Assembly: GCF_000498475.1 (NCBI RefSeq)
Contig: NZ_AVBI01000001.1
Coordinates: 524,001-588,000, forward strand
DNA from: Flavobacterium cauense R2A-7
Lineage (GTDB): Bacteria > Bacteroidota > Bacteroidia > Flavobacteriales > Flavobacteriaceae
Direction: 5' to 3'
Length of the DNA: 64,000 bases
In this document: in pieces, positions 6,579-17,000 of the stretch
Layout: each line of letters starts with the position of its first letter
How positions within the stretch are numbered: position 1 is the stretch's first letter
Made by a program: the position numbers and the translations under genes
Notes under the pieces: model-generated
The model's input: the letters and a program-made list of their open reading frames with translations, nothing else
Told to the model about the DNA's origin: nothing
The model's database searches: none

Positions 6579-8678
6579 ATGTCAACGAAAGAAAAATCAT
6601 TGAATTTTATAGAACAAATCATTGAAGACGATTTAAAAAATGGTTTGTCTCCCGATAAATTACGTTTCCGTTTTCCGCCGGAACCCAACGGCTATTTGCA
6701 TTTGGGTCACGCGAGTGCCATTTGTCTGAATTTCGGTTTGGGTATCGATTATAAAGCACCCGTAAACCTTCGTTTTGACGATACCAATCCGGCCAAAGAA
6801 GAACAGGAATATGTAGATGCCATCAAACGTGATGTGCAGTGGCTGGGTTATGAATGGGCTGAGGAATGTTACGCGTCCGACTATTTCCAACAATTGTACG
6901 ACTGGGCAGTGGAACTGATTAAAAAAGGAAAGGCGTATGTGGACAGCCAATCCTCGGAAGACATGGCCAAACAAAAAGGAACCCCTACACAACCGGGTGT
7001 TGACGGACCGTTCCGTAACCGTTCGGTAGCAGAAAACCTGGATTTATTCGAAAGAATGAAAAATGGTGAATTCGAGGAAGGAACGCATATTTTAAGAGCA
7101 AAAATCGACATGACATCCACCAACATGCTGATGCGCGATCCGATTATTTATAGAATATTACACAAACACCATCACCGAACCGGTGACAAATGGTGCGTTT
7201 ACCCAATGTACGACTGGGCGCACGGCGAAAGTGATTATCTGGAACAAATTTCGCATTCGTTCTGTACACTGGAATTTTTACCGCACCGCGAATTGTACGA
7301 TTGGTTCCTGGATCAGATTTATGATGCTACGAAAGTACGTCCGAAACAACGCGAATTTGCCCGAAGAAACCTGTCGCATACTGTGGTTTCCAAACGAAAA
7401 TTACTGCAATTAGTTCAGGAAAATTTTGTGACCGGTTGGGACGATCCGAGAATGAGTACCATTTCTGGAATGCGCCGAAGAGGCTATACGCCGGCTTCAA
7501 TCCGGAATTTTGCCGAAACCATCGGAATTGCTAAACGTGACAACTTAATCGATGTTTCGTTGTTAGAATTCTGCGTTCGCGAAGATCTGAACAAAATCGC
7601 ACCGCGAGTAATGGCGGTAATCGATCCGGTAAAATTAATCATTACCAACTATCCGGAAGGAAAAGTGGAATGGCTGGAGGCAGAAAACAATCCGGAAGAA
7701 GCCGTGATGACGTACAGAAAAGTGCCGTTTTCCGGAGAAATTTACATCGAAAGAGAAGATTTTCAGGAAGAAGCCAGCGGTAAGTTTTTCCGTCTGACCT
7801 TAGGAAAAGAAGTGCGTTTAAAAAATGCCTATATCATTAAAGGCGAGCGCGTTGTAAAAGACGCGAACGGAACTATCACCGAAATTCATGCCACTTACGA
7901 CGACGACAGCCGAAGCGGAAGTGGGAGTGAAGCCAGCAACCGTAAAGTTTCGGGAACCATTCACTGGGTTTCTGTGGAACATGCCGTGCCGGCGGAAATT
8001 CGTTTGTACGACCGTTTGTTTCTTGACGAATCACCGGACACGCACAAAGACAAAAATTTCCTTGATTTCGTGAATCCGAATTCCTTAAAAACCGTTACCG
8101 GTTATGTAGAACCGAGTTTGGCTACCGCTCAGGAAGGGGAGAGTTTCCAATTCCAGCGTATGGGATATTTCTGTGTAGACAGAGACAGTACCGCTGAAGC
8201 GTTGGTATTCAATAAAACCGTGGATCTGAAAGATTCCTGGGAAGAAAAAGGGAAAAAAGAAGAAAATACCATCAACAATTCGCTGAAGGAAATCAACCGT
8301 TATTTCAAAGTGGAAACCGTTGAAGAAAGAGCAGCCATTGAAAATGCGATTGGTGAAAATATCAAAACAGTTTCGAATTACAGTCTGCTGCAAAATACCT
8401 TGAAGAAAAACATCAACAACAATAAGAGTTCGTTATTGTTTTCCAATTTTGTGTTGAAATATTCCGAAAACCTAAAAGCTTCGGATGTTGATACCGAACT
8501 GTTACACAAATTGTATACGATGTCACTCAAAAGTGAATCACCGTTTGTACGTTACGAAAGTATCCAAAATCTGAAAAAAGACTGGGACGCATTTGAAAAT
8601 TTCAAACCACAACTTTCCGAATTAAAATCGGCAGAGAAAAGTGAAATTGTTTTGCACCTGCTTTCCGAAATCGTATAA
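6579..8678 (+). CDS. glnS: Glutaminyl-tRNA synthetase with C-terminal extension
   Basis: 699-residue class I synthetase that charges tRNA-Gln directly. The HIGH-type motif HLGH lies at about residues 41-44 within PEPNGYLHLGHA, and the KMSKS-type loop VVSKRKL at about 269-275. The glutamine-pocket and anticodon-binding beta-barrel region run to about residue 560. Classical bacterial GlnRS is about 550 residues. Here about 135 further helical, charged residues follow (from the KGKKEEN segment to the end), a C-terminal extension whose fold I cannot assign. Some other bacterial GlnRS enzymes carry a C-terminal YqeY/GatB-like tRNA-binding domain, and this segment may be analogous. The gene is monocistronic, with its own promoter box and a terminator. 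Confidence 0.96.
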   Translation: MSTKEKSLNFIEQIIEDDLKNGLSPDKLRFRFPPEPNGYLHLGHASAICLNFGLGIDYKAPVNLRFDDTNPAKEEQEYVDAIKRDVQWLGYEWAEECYASDYFQQLYDWAVELIKKGKAYVDSQSSEDMAKQKGTPTQPGVDGPFRNRSVAENLDLFERMKNGEFEEGTHILRAKIDMTSTNMLMRDPIIYRILHKHHHRTGDKWCVYPMYDWAHGESDYLEQISHSFCTLEFLPHRELYDWFLDQIYDATKVRPKQREFARRNLSHTVVSKRKLLQLVQENFVTGWDDPRMSTISGMRRRGYTPASIRNFAETIGIAKRDNLIDVSLLEFCVREDLNKIAPRVMAVIDPVKLIITNYPEGKVEWLEAENNPEEAVMTYRKVPFSGEIYIEREDFQEEASGKFFRLTLGKEVRLKNAYIIKGERVVKDANGTITEIHATYDDDSRSGSGSEASNRKVSGTIHWVSVEHAVPAEIRLYDRLFLDESPDTHKDKNFLDFVNPNSLKTVTGYVEPSLATAQEGESFQFQRMGYFCVDRDSTAEALVFNKTVDLKDSWEEKGKKEENTINNSLKEINRYFKVETVEERAAIENAIGENIKTVSNYSLLQNTLKKNINNNKSSLLFSNFVLKYSENLKASDVDTELLHKLYTMSLKSESPFVRYESIQNLKKDWDAFENFKPQLSELKSAEKSEIVLHLLSEIV

Positions 8679-8703
8679 AAATTAATTATAGATTTTATAA
8701 ATC

Positions 8704-8732
8704 AAAAACCCACTAATTTAGTGGGTTTTTTT
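8704..8732 (+). terminator. Intrinsic terminator after glnS
   Basis: Stem AAAACCCACTA / TAGTGGGTTTT followed by a T run, 25 bp after the stop. The rest of the gap to 8977 is AT-rich with no feature I can support. Confidence 0.85.
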
Positions 8733-8977
8733 ATTATTATTAATATTTATGATTTTTATAAAAACGATTGAAAATATTTATTAAAAATAGCTTTCATAAA
8801 TTTAACAGAATCCATTTAAAAAAAACAGCAAGGTGTTTCCCTTACAATATTCCGTTTATCCTCTCAAAAGCGCTTTAAATCGATTTTTGATTTTTTTACC
8901 TTACAATTAACGACCAATTAACAAAATATCTGTTTTCAATTGCTTAAATTTATAAGACTAACTAAAAAAACAGAATC

Positions 8978-9307
8978 ATGTCTGACAACACAGGAAAAAC
9001 AGTATTGGCTCTTTTAGCAGGAGCTGCTATCGGAGCAGGATTGGGAATTTTGTTTGCACCCGACAAAGGTTCCAATACCCGAAGAAAAATAAAAGACGGT
9101 TTTGAAGAAGGGAAAGAAAATTTGAAACATCGTTTTGAAGAAGTTACTGAAAATCTCAAATCAAAATTTTCAAAAGCCAAAGTAGATCTGGAAGCAGAGT
9201 TCGATCATCTGATTGCCGACAGTCATCATAAAAAAGAAGAAGTGATTGAAACCATGGAACGAAAATTGGCCGAATTAAAAAAACAGGCTGCAACTGCTAA
9301 AAATTAA
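8978..9307 (+). CDS. YtxH-domain protein
   Basis: 109-residue protein. It has a glycine-rich N-terminal membrane segment (LALLAGAAIGAGLGILFAPDKGS, residues 10-32), the YtxH/'gas vesicle-like' signature, followed by a long charged amphipathic helix (33-109) likely to form coiled coil. The family is associated with envelope stress in several bacteria, but no biochemical activity is known. The stop lies 2 bp before the next ATG, so this is the first gene of a three-gene cluster with the holin-superfamily-like and small DUF proteins. Confidence 0.85.
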   Translation: MSDNTGKTVLALLAGAAIGAGLGILFAPDKGSNTRRKIKDGFEEGKENLKHRFEEVTENLKSKFSKAKVDLEAEFDHLIADSHHKKEEVIETMERKLAELKKQAATAKN

Positions 9308-9309
9308 CT

Positions 9310-9660
9310 ATGCCGTTTCAACATCTGAAAGAAAACGCCGAAGACATCCAGGAAAAATTAAAAAACCTGGTCGACAGCAATGTTGCTTATTACAAACTTT
9401 GGTTGTTCAAAGTCCTAATGAAATCAACAACATTGTTGCTCAAAGTGGTTTTAATGCTGCTGCTCTTTACGTTATTTCTCCTTTTCGCTTCCGTGGCTTT
9501 GGCACTATACTTGGGTGAATTATTGAATAGCAACGTTTTAGGGTTTCTGTCGGTTGGCGGAATATACATCGTCTTACTGTTGATTGTCTTTTTTATGAAA
9601 GACAAAATTGTGGAAGGCCGAGTTTTGGAAAAATTTTCAAAAGTGTTTTTTAACGAATAA
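9310..9660 (+). CDS. Phage-holin-family-like membrane protein
   Basis: 116-residue protein with a soluble charged N-terminus (residues 1-35), two hydrophobic helices (about 42-73 and 76-97) and a short basic tail. This layout matches the YqjE/'phage holin family protein' annotations typical of Bacteroidota genes sitting next to ytxH. There is no phage context, so it is probably a cell-envelope protein and not a lysis holin. It starts 2 bp after the YtxH gene and is followed after 7 bp by the next small gene. Confidence 0.7.
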   Translation: MPFQHLKENAEDIQEKLKNLVDSNVAYYKLWLFKVLMKSTTLLLKVVLMLLLFTLFLLFASVALALYLGELLNSNVLGFLSVGGIYIVLLLIVFFMKDKIVEGRVLEKFSKVFFNE

Positions 9661-9667
9661 AATCCGT

Positions 9668-9904
9668 ATGGCTACCAAAGTATATTCTTCTTATCAGGAA
9701 ATTGACCGCGATTTGGAAATTCTGAAACTCCAAAAGGAAATCGACACCCAGAAACTTTCACTGTCGGTAGAAAAAACGATTGATGAATTCACGCCGAGTG
9801 GAATGGTTCAAAATATCTTAGGCAATGCCGGTTCCTTTTTAACGAAATCCGGATTACTTAAAAACGTACTGCTTCCGTATCTGATTAACAGGTTTTTAAA
9901 ATAA
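9668..9904 (+). CDS. Small conserved protein (DUF6327-like)
   Basis: 78-residue protein. The first 25 residues are charged (YSSYQEIDRDLEILKLQKEI), and a weakly hydrophobic stretch near residues 45-75 ends in LPYLINRFLK. I take the ATG at 9668 because the in-frame start at 9608 lies inside the previous gene. Its position as third gene after ytxH and a holin-like gene is a gene order I recall in Flavobacteria. The DUF6327 name is from memory and uncertain. Confidence 0.65.
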   Translation: MATKVYSSYQEIDRDLEILKLQKEIDTQKLSLSVEKTIDEFTPSGMVQNILGNAGSFLTKSGLLKNVLLPYLINRFLK

Positions 9905-9930
9905 AAAAGAGGTCAAATGACCTCTTTTTT
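9903..9930. terminator. Bidirectional terminator
   Basis: Perfect stem AAAAGAGGTC / GACCTCTTTT with an A run on one side and a T run on the other, between convergent genes ending at 9904 (+) and 9952 (-). Confidence 0.85.
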
Positions 9931-9951
9931 ATTGCTGTTCGTTTCAGAAAT

Positions 9952-10914
9952 TTACGCAGGATCGGAAGGATTAAAATCCAACGAGGTGTGATCGTCTTTT
10001 TTCTTGATACGCTTTGGTTGGTTTTTCATCGTTTCCCCAATTTGATTGCTGGCCGTGAACGACGCCACCATATTGTTTAACATATCGCTTCCGGCTTGCG
10101 GTGAATTCGGCAACAAAATTAAGTTTGAATTTGTATCCGCTCCGATGGCTTGCAACGTATCATAATGCTGGGTTACCACAATTAATGCCGAAGCTTCTTG
10201 TGAATTGATGCCCACATTGTTCAGCACTTCCACACTTTCCACCAAACCACGGGCGATTTCTCTACGCTGATCGGCAATACCCTGACCTTGTAAACGCTTG
10301 CTTTCCGCTTCCGCTTTGGCTTTGGCTACAATTCGGATACGTTGTGCTTCCGCTTCATATTCGGCAGCCGTTTTTTCACGATCGGCCGCGTTGATACGGT
10401 TCATCGCATTTTTTACCTGAATGTCCGGATCGATATCGGTTACTAATGTATTGATGATTTCATACCCATAGGTAGTCATCGCTTCGTTCAATTCGCGTTT
10501 TACGGCAATAGCGATATCGTCTTTTCTTTCAAAAACGTCATCCAAAATTAACTTCGGTACTTCGGCACGCACCACATCAAATACATACGAAGTAATCTGA
10601 TCGTGCGGGTATTCCAATTTGTAAAAAGCATCGTATACTTTCTCTTGCAATACCTTAAACTGTACCGAAACTTTCATTTTTACGAATACGTTGTCTTTCG
10701 TTTTGGTTTCAATAATAACGTCCAACTGCTGGATTCTTAAATTAACGCGTCCCGCAATACGGTCGAAAACCGGAATTTTGATTTGCAAACCCGATTGACG
10801 GATGCTGTTGAATTTACCGAAACGCTCCACGATTACTGCTGATTGTTGCTTAACCGTAAAGAAAGAGGCCAACAACAAAAAGAAGCCAACAACTAAAAAA
10901 GGAATAATGACCAT
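9952..10914 (-). CDS. SPFH/Band 7 (stomatin-like) membrane protein
   Basis: 320-residue membrane-anchored scaffold. One N-terminal transmembrane helix (residues 2-22) is followed by the SPFH domain (about 25-190, with QSAVIVERFGKF and the VPKLILDDVFERKDDIA block), a long Ala/Glu-rich coiled coil (about 185-235) and a Pro/polar tail. Stomatin/QmcA-type proteins form ring assemblies in membranes and influence protease activity or membrane organisation. No NfeD partner gene is adjacent, so the partner is unknown. A single gene, convergent with the YtxH cluster across a shared terminator. Confidence 0.9.
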   Translation of the reverse strand: MVIIPFLVVGFFLLLASFFTVKQQSAVIVERFGKFNSIRQSGLQIKIPVFDRIAGRVNLRIQQLDVIIETKTKDNVFVKMKVSVQFKVLQEKVYDAFYKLEYPHDQITSYVFDVVRAEVPKLILDDVFERKDDIAIAVKRELNEAMTTYGYEIINTLVTDIDPDIQVKNAMNRINAADREKTAAEYEAEAQRIRIVAKAKAEAESKRLQGQGIADQRREIARGLVESVEVLNNVGINSQEASALIVVTQHYDTLQAIGADTNSNLILLPNSPQAGSDMLNNMVASFTASNQIGETMKNQPKRIKKKDDHTSLDFNPSDPA

Positions 10915-10989
10915 AATAAATAGTTTAGTGATTTTATAAGATTATACGGTCATACCTAATAAATGTTACAGTAATTACATAAATAAGTT

Positions 10990-10997
10990 TACATTTG
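10990..10997 (+). promoter_or_regulatory. -7 promoter box for the barrel protein
   Basis: TACATTTG fits TAnnTTTG, 23 nt before the ATG at 11021. Confidence 0.5.
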
Positions 10998-11020
10998 CCA
11001 AAATTTTTTAATTTTCAACA

Positions 11021-11677
11021 ATGAAAAAACTATACATACTTCTATTACTAACGGTAACTTTCACCGCTTTTGCGCAACACGGATACCGTGACGGAAACCG
11101 TATTGGTATTTACGGTGGCGTGAACCAAACCACTATGATTACGTCCGATTTCAATACCAAACCCGAATTGGGATGGGCTGCCGGAATGCAGGTACGCGGA
11201 AACTATTACAATAATTTCAGTATGATTTTCGGGATGCAGTTTTCTGAAAATAATTTTTCTGTGGAAACACTTTCTCCGTTACTTCAAAAACAAGATGTAA
11301 AATATAAAATAATGGGGGCTCAAATCCGACTTTTATTGAGCTATAACATCGTTAAAGATCACGTTTCTTTAGACTTCGGACCGGTTCTACAGGTAAATGA
11401 CAAACTGAAAAGCGATAAGAAATACGAGGAAAACATTATTTCCGGAACTGCTTTGAATGCTAAAGACATTGCCGATATCACCAAAATAAACGGAAACCTC
11501 TATGTAGGTCTATCAGCCGGAAACCGAAGAGTGCGTTTTATTGCAAATTATCAGTTTGGTGCCAACAACATTCTGAACAATCTGAATAAAAAAGACGAAA
11601 TAAAGGTTAAAAACAACAATCATTCTTTTAGTGGACACTTGGGGATTTTAAGTGGCCAGCTGTTGTTTAATTTATAA
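11021..11677 (+). CDS. Outer-membrane beta-barrel protein (PorT-like)
   Basis: 218-residue exported protein. The signal peptide MKKLYILLLLTVTFTAFAQ is followed by alternating amphipathic strands (IGIYGGVNQTTM, GWAAGMQVRGNYYNNFSMIFGMQF, LYVGLSAG) and ends in a hydrophobic strand LLFNL, as expected for an eight-stranded outer-membrane barrel. It resembles the PorT/outer membrane beta-barrel domain family of Bacteroidota. Ligand or role cannot be told. A single gene with its own promoter box, convergent with gltX across a shared terminator. Confidence 0.8.
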   Translation: MKKLYILLLLTVTFTAFAQHGYRDGNRIGIYGGVNQTTMITSDFNTKPELGWAAGMQVRGNYYNNFSMIFGMQFSENNFSVETLSPLLQKQDVKYKIMGAQIRLLLSYNIVKDHVSLDFGPVLQVNDKLKSDKKYEENIISGTALNAKDIADITKINGNLYVGLSAGNRRVRFIANYQFGANNILNNLNKKDEIKVKNNNHSFSGHLGILSGQLLFNL

Positions 11678-11678
11678 A

Positions 11679-11718
11679 AAAAAAGCCCCAACGATTTAAA
11701 ATTCGTTGGGGCTTTTTT
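11679..11718. terminator. Bidirectional terminator
   Basis: 15-bp stem AAAAAGCCCCAACGA / TCGTTGGGGCTTTTT with an 8-nt AT loop between convergent genes. Confidence 0.9.
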
Positions 11719-11733
11719 AGTAACGTAACTTTT

Positions 11734-13245
11734 TTATAATGTAGCAATTGCTTTCTGTAAACGAAGGATTGTTTCTTCTTTACCAATCATTTCCACAATA
11801 TCAAACAGATGTGGACCTTTTAAAGCACCAACAAGACTCAAACGGAACGGCTGCATCACTTTGCCCATCCCAATTTCATTTTTCGTCATCCAGTCTTTTA
11901 CAATCGTTTCAATGTTTACTGAGGTAAAATCGCCTATATTTTCTAAAACGGAAATCAATTCCTGCATCAAATGCGGGGTTTCTTCTTTCCAATTTTTCGA
12001 CGCTTTTTCATCATACGATGTTGGCGCCACGAAGAAGAAATCGGATAACTCATATAAATCCGTAACAAACGTAGCGCGTTCTTTTACCGAAGCTACCACT
12101 TTAGTTACAAAATCAATGTTAGTTGCAATCCCTTTTTCGGTTAAAATCGGCAGGAACTTTTCCGCTAACGAAACATCCGATTGTAATTTCAAATAGTGTT
12201 GGTTGAACCATTTGTTTTTTTCCGGATCGAATTTTGCGCCCGCTTTGTGTACGCGATTCAAATCGAATTTCTGTACCAATTCCTCTAAAGAAAACAATTC
12301 CTGATCAGTTCCATCGTTCCAGCCCAACAAGGCTAAGAAGTTTACCACCGCTTCCGGGAAGAATCCTTTTTCTCGGTAACCGGATGATTTTTCTCCTGAA
12401 ATTGGGTCGTTCCAATCCAACGGGAAAACCGGGAATCCTAATTTATCACCGTCACGTTTGGATAATTTTCCGTTGCCCACCGGTTTTAAAATTAATGGTA
12501 AATGCGCAAACTGTGGCGCTTCCCATCCGAAAGCCTTGTATAATAATTCGTGTAACGGCATCGATGGCAACCATTCTTCCCCACGAATTACATGGGACGT
12601 TTCCATTAAATGGTCGTCTACAATATTTGCCAGGTGATAGGTTGGCATCCCGTCGCTTTTGAACAGCACTTTATCGTCTAATAAATTCGTATCAAATTTA
12701 ATATCGCCACGAATGATGTCTTTTAAATGAAGCGTTTCACCCACCGGCGTTTTGAATCGGATGACATATTCTTCACCATTGGCGATACGTTCCGCTACTT
12801 TATCCGCAGAATTCGTAATGGAATTGTCCAAATGTTCACGAACGGTATGATTGTAGATAAACGTATTTCCGGCTTCTTCGGCATTTTTACGCAACTGATC
12901 CAAATCGGCTGCCGAATCAAACGCATAATACGCCCAACCGCTGTTGATTAACTGATTGGCATATTGTTTGTACAACAGTTTACGTTCGCTCTGACGGTAC
13001 GGTCCGAATTTTTCATTTTTACCCACGGTTTCATCCGGTGCAATACCTAACCATTCCAAAGCTTCCATAATGTATTGTTCGGCTCCGGGAACAAATCGGT
13101 TTTGGTCGGTATCTTCCACACGCAGGTAAAACGTTCCGCCGTGTTTTTTGGCAAATAAATAATTGAACAAGGCAGTTCGAACACCACCTATATGTAAAGG
13201 CCCAGTAGGGCTGGGTGCAAAACGCACTCTAACCGGTTTTGACAT
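11734..13245 (-). CDS. gltX: Glutamyl-tRNA synthetase
   Basis: 503-residue class I synthetase that charges tRNA-Glu. The HIGH motif lies in FAPSPTGPLHIGGVRTALFN (about residues 8-27), the KMSKS-type loop in GKLSKRDGDKLG (about 260-271), and a helical anticodon-binding domain runs to the C-terminus. No four-Cys zinc motif is seen in the connective peptide. Because a glnS gene is also present, this enzyme is probably discriminating (Glu only). It is a single minus-strand gene whose promoter box (13296-13303) faces away from the candidate replication origin. Confidence 0.96.
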   Translation of the reverse strand: MSKPVRVRFAPSPTGPLHIGGVRTALFNYLFAKKHGGTFYLRVEDTDQNRFVPGAEQYIMEALEWLGIAPDETVGKNEKFGPYRQSERKLLYKQYANQLINSGWAYYAFDSAADLDQLRKNAEEAGNTFIYNHTVREHLDNSITNSADKVAERIANGEEYVIRFKTPVGETLHLKDIIRGDIKFDTNLLDDKVLFKSDGMPTYHLANIVDDHLMETSHVIRGEEWLPSMPLHELLYKAFGWEAPQFAHLPLILKPVGNGKLSKRDGDKLGFPVFPLDWNDPISGEKSSGYREKGFFPEAVVNFLALLGWNDGTDQELFSLEELVQKFDLNRVHKAGAKFDPEKNKWFNQHYLKLQSDVSLAEKFLPILTEKGIATNIDFVTKVVASVKERATFVTDLYELSDFFFVAPTSYDEKASKNWKEETPHLMQELISVLENIGDFTSVNIETIVKDWMTKNEIGMGKVMQPFRLSLVGALKGPHLFDIVEMIGKEETILRLQKAIATL

Positions 13246-13295
13246 TTCAGTAAAATTTTAACGTTGTTTCGTTCGACTTTTTAGCCTCGCGTGTG

Positions 13296-13303
13296 CAAAG
13301 ATA
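13296..13303 (-). promoter_or_regulatory. -7 promoter box for gltX
   Basis: Minus-strand TATCTTTG, 50 nt upstream of the gltX start. Confidence 0.5.
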
Positions 13304-13361
13304 CTTTATTAGTTTACAGTTTCCGATTTGCTGTTTAGAGTTTTTTCGGCTTACGTTTGAA

Positions 13362-13960
13362 ATATCCACAATTGTTAATAACGCTAACTTTTCTACAACT
13401 CCTTTATTTTAAGGAATTTATAGAACTATTAGCAAAATTTACGATACCGAATTGTGAATAAAACCAATCAAAAAATAAGCAGCTTGTAATAATTTAACAT
13501 CAAAATTTTACATTGTTAATGAATTTAGCCGAATCGTTGAATAACAAGGTTTTACCGATTAACAACTTATGTTGATAACTTTGAATAGAATCTGACAACA
13601 GTTTTTTGTTTGCATCGGAAATTTTTATAATCAAAAACCGGAATGAAAAATCCTAATGAAGTTTTTACTTTTTACTTTTTAGTTATCAAGATAGAAAGCA
13701 GAGTTATTAACAGAAATCAACACGGTTAATTATTAAGATTATCGGTAAAAAAATACATTTCAACGATTGTTAATAACCTAATACTTACAATTGATTTACA
13801 ATATTTTAACACAAAAATACATTGTTGATAACCCGGTATAAAAAAGAATAACCCTTAAAAAAACCTTTTACAACTAAAGTTATTGCCACTATTAACAAGC
13901 TATAATAACAATCATTAATTTAAATTTTTAAAAAATATTTTTTTGTTGTTTTTAATGAAT
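13362..13960. other. Candidate chromosomal replication origin (oriC)
   Basis: Gene-free AT-rich region between divergent gltX and the DUF4175 gene. It contains a cluster of DnaA-box-like 9-mers (compare TTATCCACA): ATATCCACA at 13362; TTATCAACA on the minus strand at 13570-13578 and 13823-13831; TTATTAACA at 13704-13712 (+) and on the minus strand at 13373-13381 and 13768-13776; and the weaker TTATCAAGA at 13683. A nearly pure A/T tract at about 13915-13955 could be an unwinding element. mnmG (gidA) and three parS-like sites lie 4-6 kb to the right. dnaA is not in the window. Inference from motif density and context. Confidence 0.55.
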
Positions 13961-14089
13961 GTTCACAACTTCTGAAGTTTCAAATTGAATTTTTTAAAGT
14001 TGCTTTTCCCTTTTTCGGTTTAACGTATTTATTTGATTTTCGTTTGGATTAAAATTGTAATTTTATCGGTTATAAAGAAAGTGTTTACT

Positions 14090-17000
14090 TTGGAAAACAA
14101 GAATCTGATATTTCAAAAACTCGAAGCCTTCATTAAAAAGTTCTATACCAATGAGTTACTCAAAGGAAGCTTACTTTTTATTGGATTGGGACTGCTGTAT
14201 TTTATGTTTACCCTTTTGGTGGAATATTTTTTATGGCTGTCTTCAACAGGAAGAACCTTTCTTTTCTGGTTGTTCATAAGTGTTGAACTTTTTCTTTTAT
14301 TTCGCTTTATACTGTTTCCGGTGTTTAAATTGTTCAAACTGCAAAAAGGAATTGATTATACCGAAGCTTCAAAAATTATCGGAAATCATTTTTCGGAAGT
14401 CAGTGATAAATTAACCAATTTTCTTCAGTTGCATGATCAGTCCAATCCTTCCGAATTAGTATTGGCTTCGATTGATCAAAAAGCAAAGAATTTACATCCG
14501 ATTCCTTTTGGTAACGCGATTAATTTTAAAAAGAACCTAAAATTTCTTCCGTATGCCATTGTTCCGTTATTGGTTTTACTTTTGTTTTTCATAAGTGGCA
14601 ATTCGGCGATGATTACCCAAAGTCTGGATAGGGTAGTGCATTTTCAGAAACAATATGCACCGCCGGCACCTTTTGAATTTCAAATTCTCAATCCGACTTT
14701 GGTGTCGGAGCAAGGAAAAGATTTCTTACTTCAGGTGAAAACCAACGGAAAAGTCGTTCCTGAAAATGCGATGATTCTTATTGGTACTGAAAGTTATTAT
14801 CTGGAAACCGTAAAACCCGGTGTTTTTCAATACAAATTTGAGAAACCTTTGGCTAACATTTCTTTTCAGCTGAAAGCCAATGCCGTAGCCTCGAATCCTT
14901 ATGAACTGAATGTGGTTGCGGTTCCAACGATTGCAAACTTTGAAATGGAAGTACATTTTCCTTCCTATCTGAACAGAAAACCGGAAGTCATTCAAGGTAC
15001 CGGAAATGCTTTGGTACCGGAAGGATCAAAAATTACCTGGAAGGTTAATGCATTAGCCACCAATGACGTGCAATGGAAGAGTGACGGACAAATTTTTTCT
15101 TTGCATCGCGATGCAACACATTTTAGTTTAGTTAAAAATATCAATCAAAATACTGAATATCAAATTTTTACATCTAATGCTAATGTAAAAAATCATGAAA
15201 AATTACAGTATCAGATTACGACAATCAAAGATCAGTTTCCAACCATTAATGTCCAGCAGGCTCCGGACAGTTTAAAACTGAAAAACGCGATGATTTTGGG
15301 TCAGGTTTCGGATGATTACGGACTCACAAAACTTCAGGTAGTGTTCTATCCTAAAGAAAAACCCAATGCGATTCGTCGTGGTAATCTTTCTGTTACCAAA
15401 AACACGTTTGATCAGTTTGTATATAATTTTCCTGCGGGATTAACTATTGATAAAGGCGTGGAGTATGATTATTATTTTGAAATTTTTGATAACGATGCCC
15501 TTCATAATTTTAAAAGTACGAAGTCGGCAGTCTTCAGTCATCGTGAGTTAACCGAATCGGAACAACAGGAAGAAATGTTGCAGAATCAGAATTCCAATAT
15601 TAACAGTTTGGAAAAGTCGATTAAAAACCAGGACAAGCAATTATCGGAATTGGATAAATTGCAAAAGTTGGGTAAAGAAAAAACGAATCTTGATTTTAAA
15701 GACCAAAAAAAAATGAAGGATTTCATTAACCGTCAGCAACAACAAGACGAAATGATGAAAGAATTTTCGAAGAAACTGGAAGAAAATCTAGAGCAATTTC
15801 AACCCGAAAAAAAGGATGAATTCAAAGAAGAGTTGCTCAAACGTTTGGATAAAAACGAAAAGGAAATTGAGAAAAATGAAAAGCTTTTGAAAGAATTGGA
15901 AGAGTTGACCAATAAATTAAAAGAAGAAGAGCTTTTTGAAAAAGTAGATAAGTTAAAGCAGAACACGAAGGATCAGACTAAAAGTTTGGAGCAATTGGTG
16001 GAATTAACCAAACGCTTTTATGTGGAAAAAAAGGCTGAACAGATTGCCAACAAGTTGGAAGAATTATCTAAAAAAGAAGATAAATTATCGGACAGCAAAG
16101 AAAACGACGCGAAAGAACAGAATGATATCAATAAAGAATTTGATAAGATTCAGGAACAACTTAATGATTTAGAAAAAGAAAATAAGGAACTAAAAGCTCC
16201 GATGGATATTCCTAATGATAAAAAGGAACAACAAAATATTGAAGAAGATTTAAAGAAAGCATCGGAAGAACTGCAAAAGCAAAACCAGTCGAAAGCCAAA
16301 CCAAAGCAAAAATCGGCGGCCAAAAAAATGCAGGAGATGAGTCAGAAAATGATGCAGTCGATGGATTTGGGCGGTATGGATCAATTGGAAGAAGATGTGA
16401 AAGTCTTGCGCCAGATATTGGACAATTTATTGGCTTTTTCTTTTTCTCAGGAAGACTTGATGCGTGATTTTAAATCCAATTCCACCCGTACACTTGGTTT
16501 TAATAAACTTTTAAAAAAGCAACAGGATTTAAAGAATCAGTTCAAACATGTAGACGACAGTTTGTTTTCACTTTCGTTACGCAATCCAAAAATTACCGAA
16601 ATCATCACCAAAGAAGTGGGTAACGTACAGTACAATGTTGACAAGTCGATTGATAATTTAGTAGAAAACAATATTGGAAAAGGCGTTTCACACCAACAGT
16701 ATACGGTGGCAGCAGCTAACAAACTTGCTGATTTTCTTAGTGATGCTATGAACCAAATGCAAATGCAGATGCAAATGGAAATGCAAGGTCAAGGTCATGG
16801 AAAAGGTAAACCCAAACCCGGTCAAGGTCAAGGTGGCATGCAATTAAAAGACATCATTCAAAAACAGGAAGGTTTGGCGCAGAAGATGCAGAAAGGGATG
16901 CAAAAAGGTCAAAAACCGGGAGAAGGAAAGCCGGATAAAAACGGTCAAAAAGGTGGATCTGAAGGTGAAGGAGGTCAGGATGGTGAAGGAAATGCCGGTG

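Noticed and set aside
9310..9660. Phage lysis cassette suggested by the holin-like protein
   Set aside because: No endolysin, spanin or phage genes nearby; the neighbours are YtxH and a small conserved protein typical of Bacteroidota envelopes.
16750..16845. Suspected frameshift or assembly artefact in the MQMQMQ/Gly-rich part of the DUF4175 gene
   Set aside because: The frame stays open and the coiled coil continues normally afterwards; Gln/Met/Gly low complexity is expected for this protein type.
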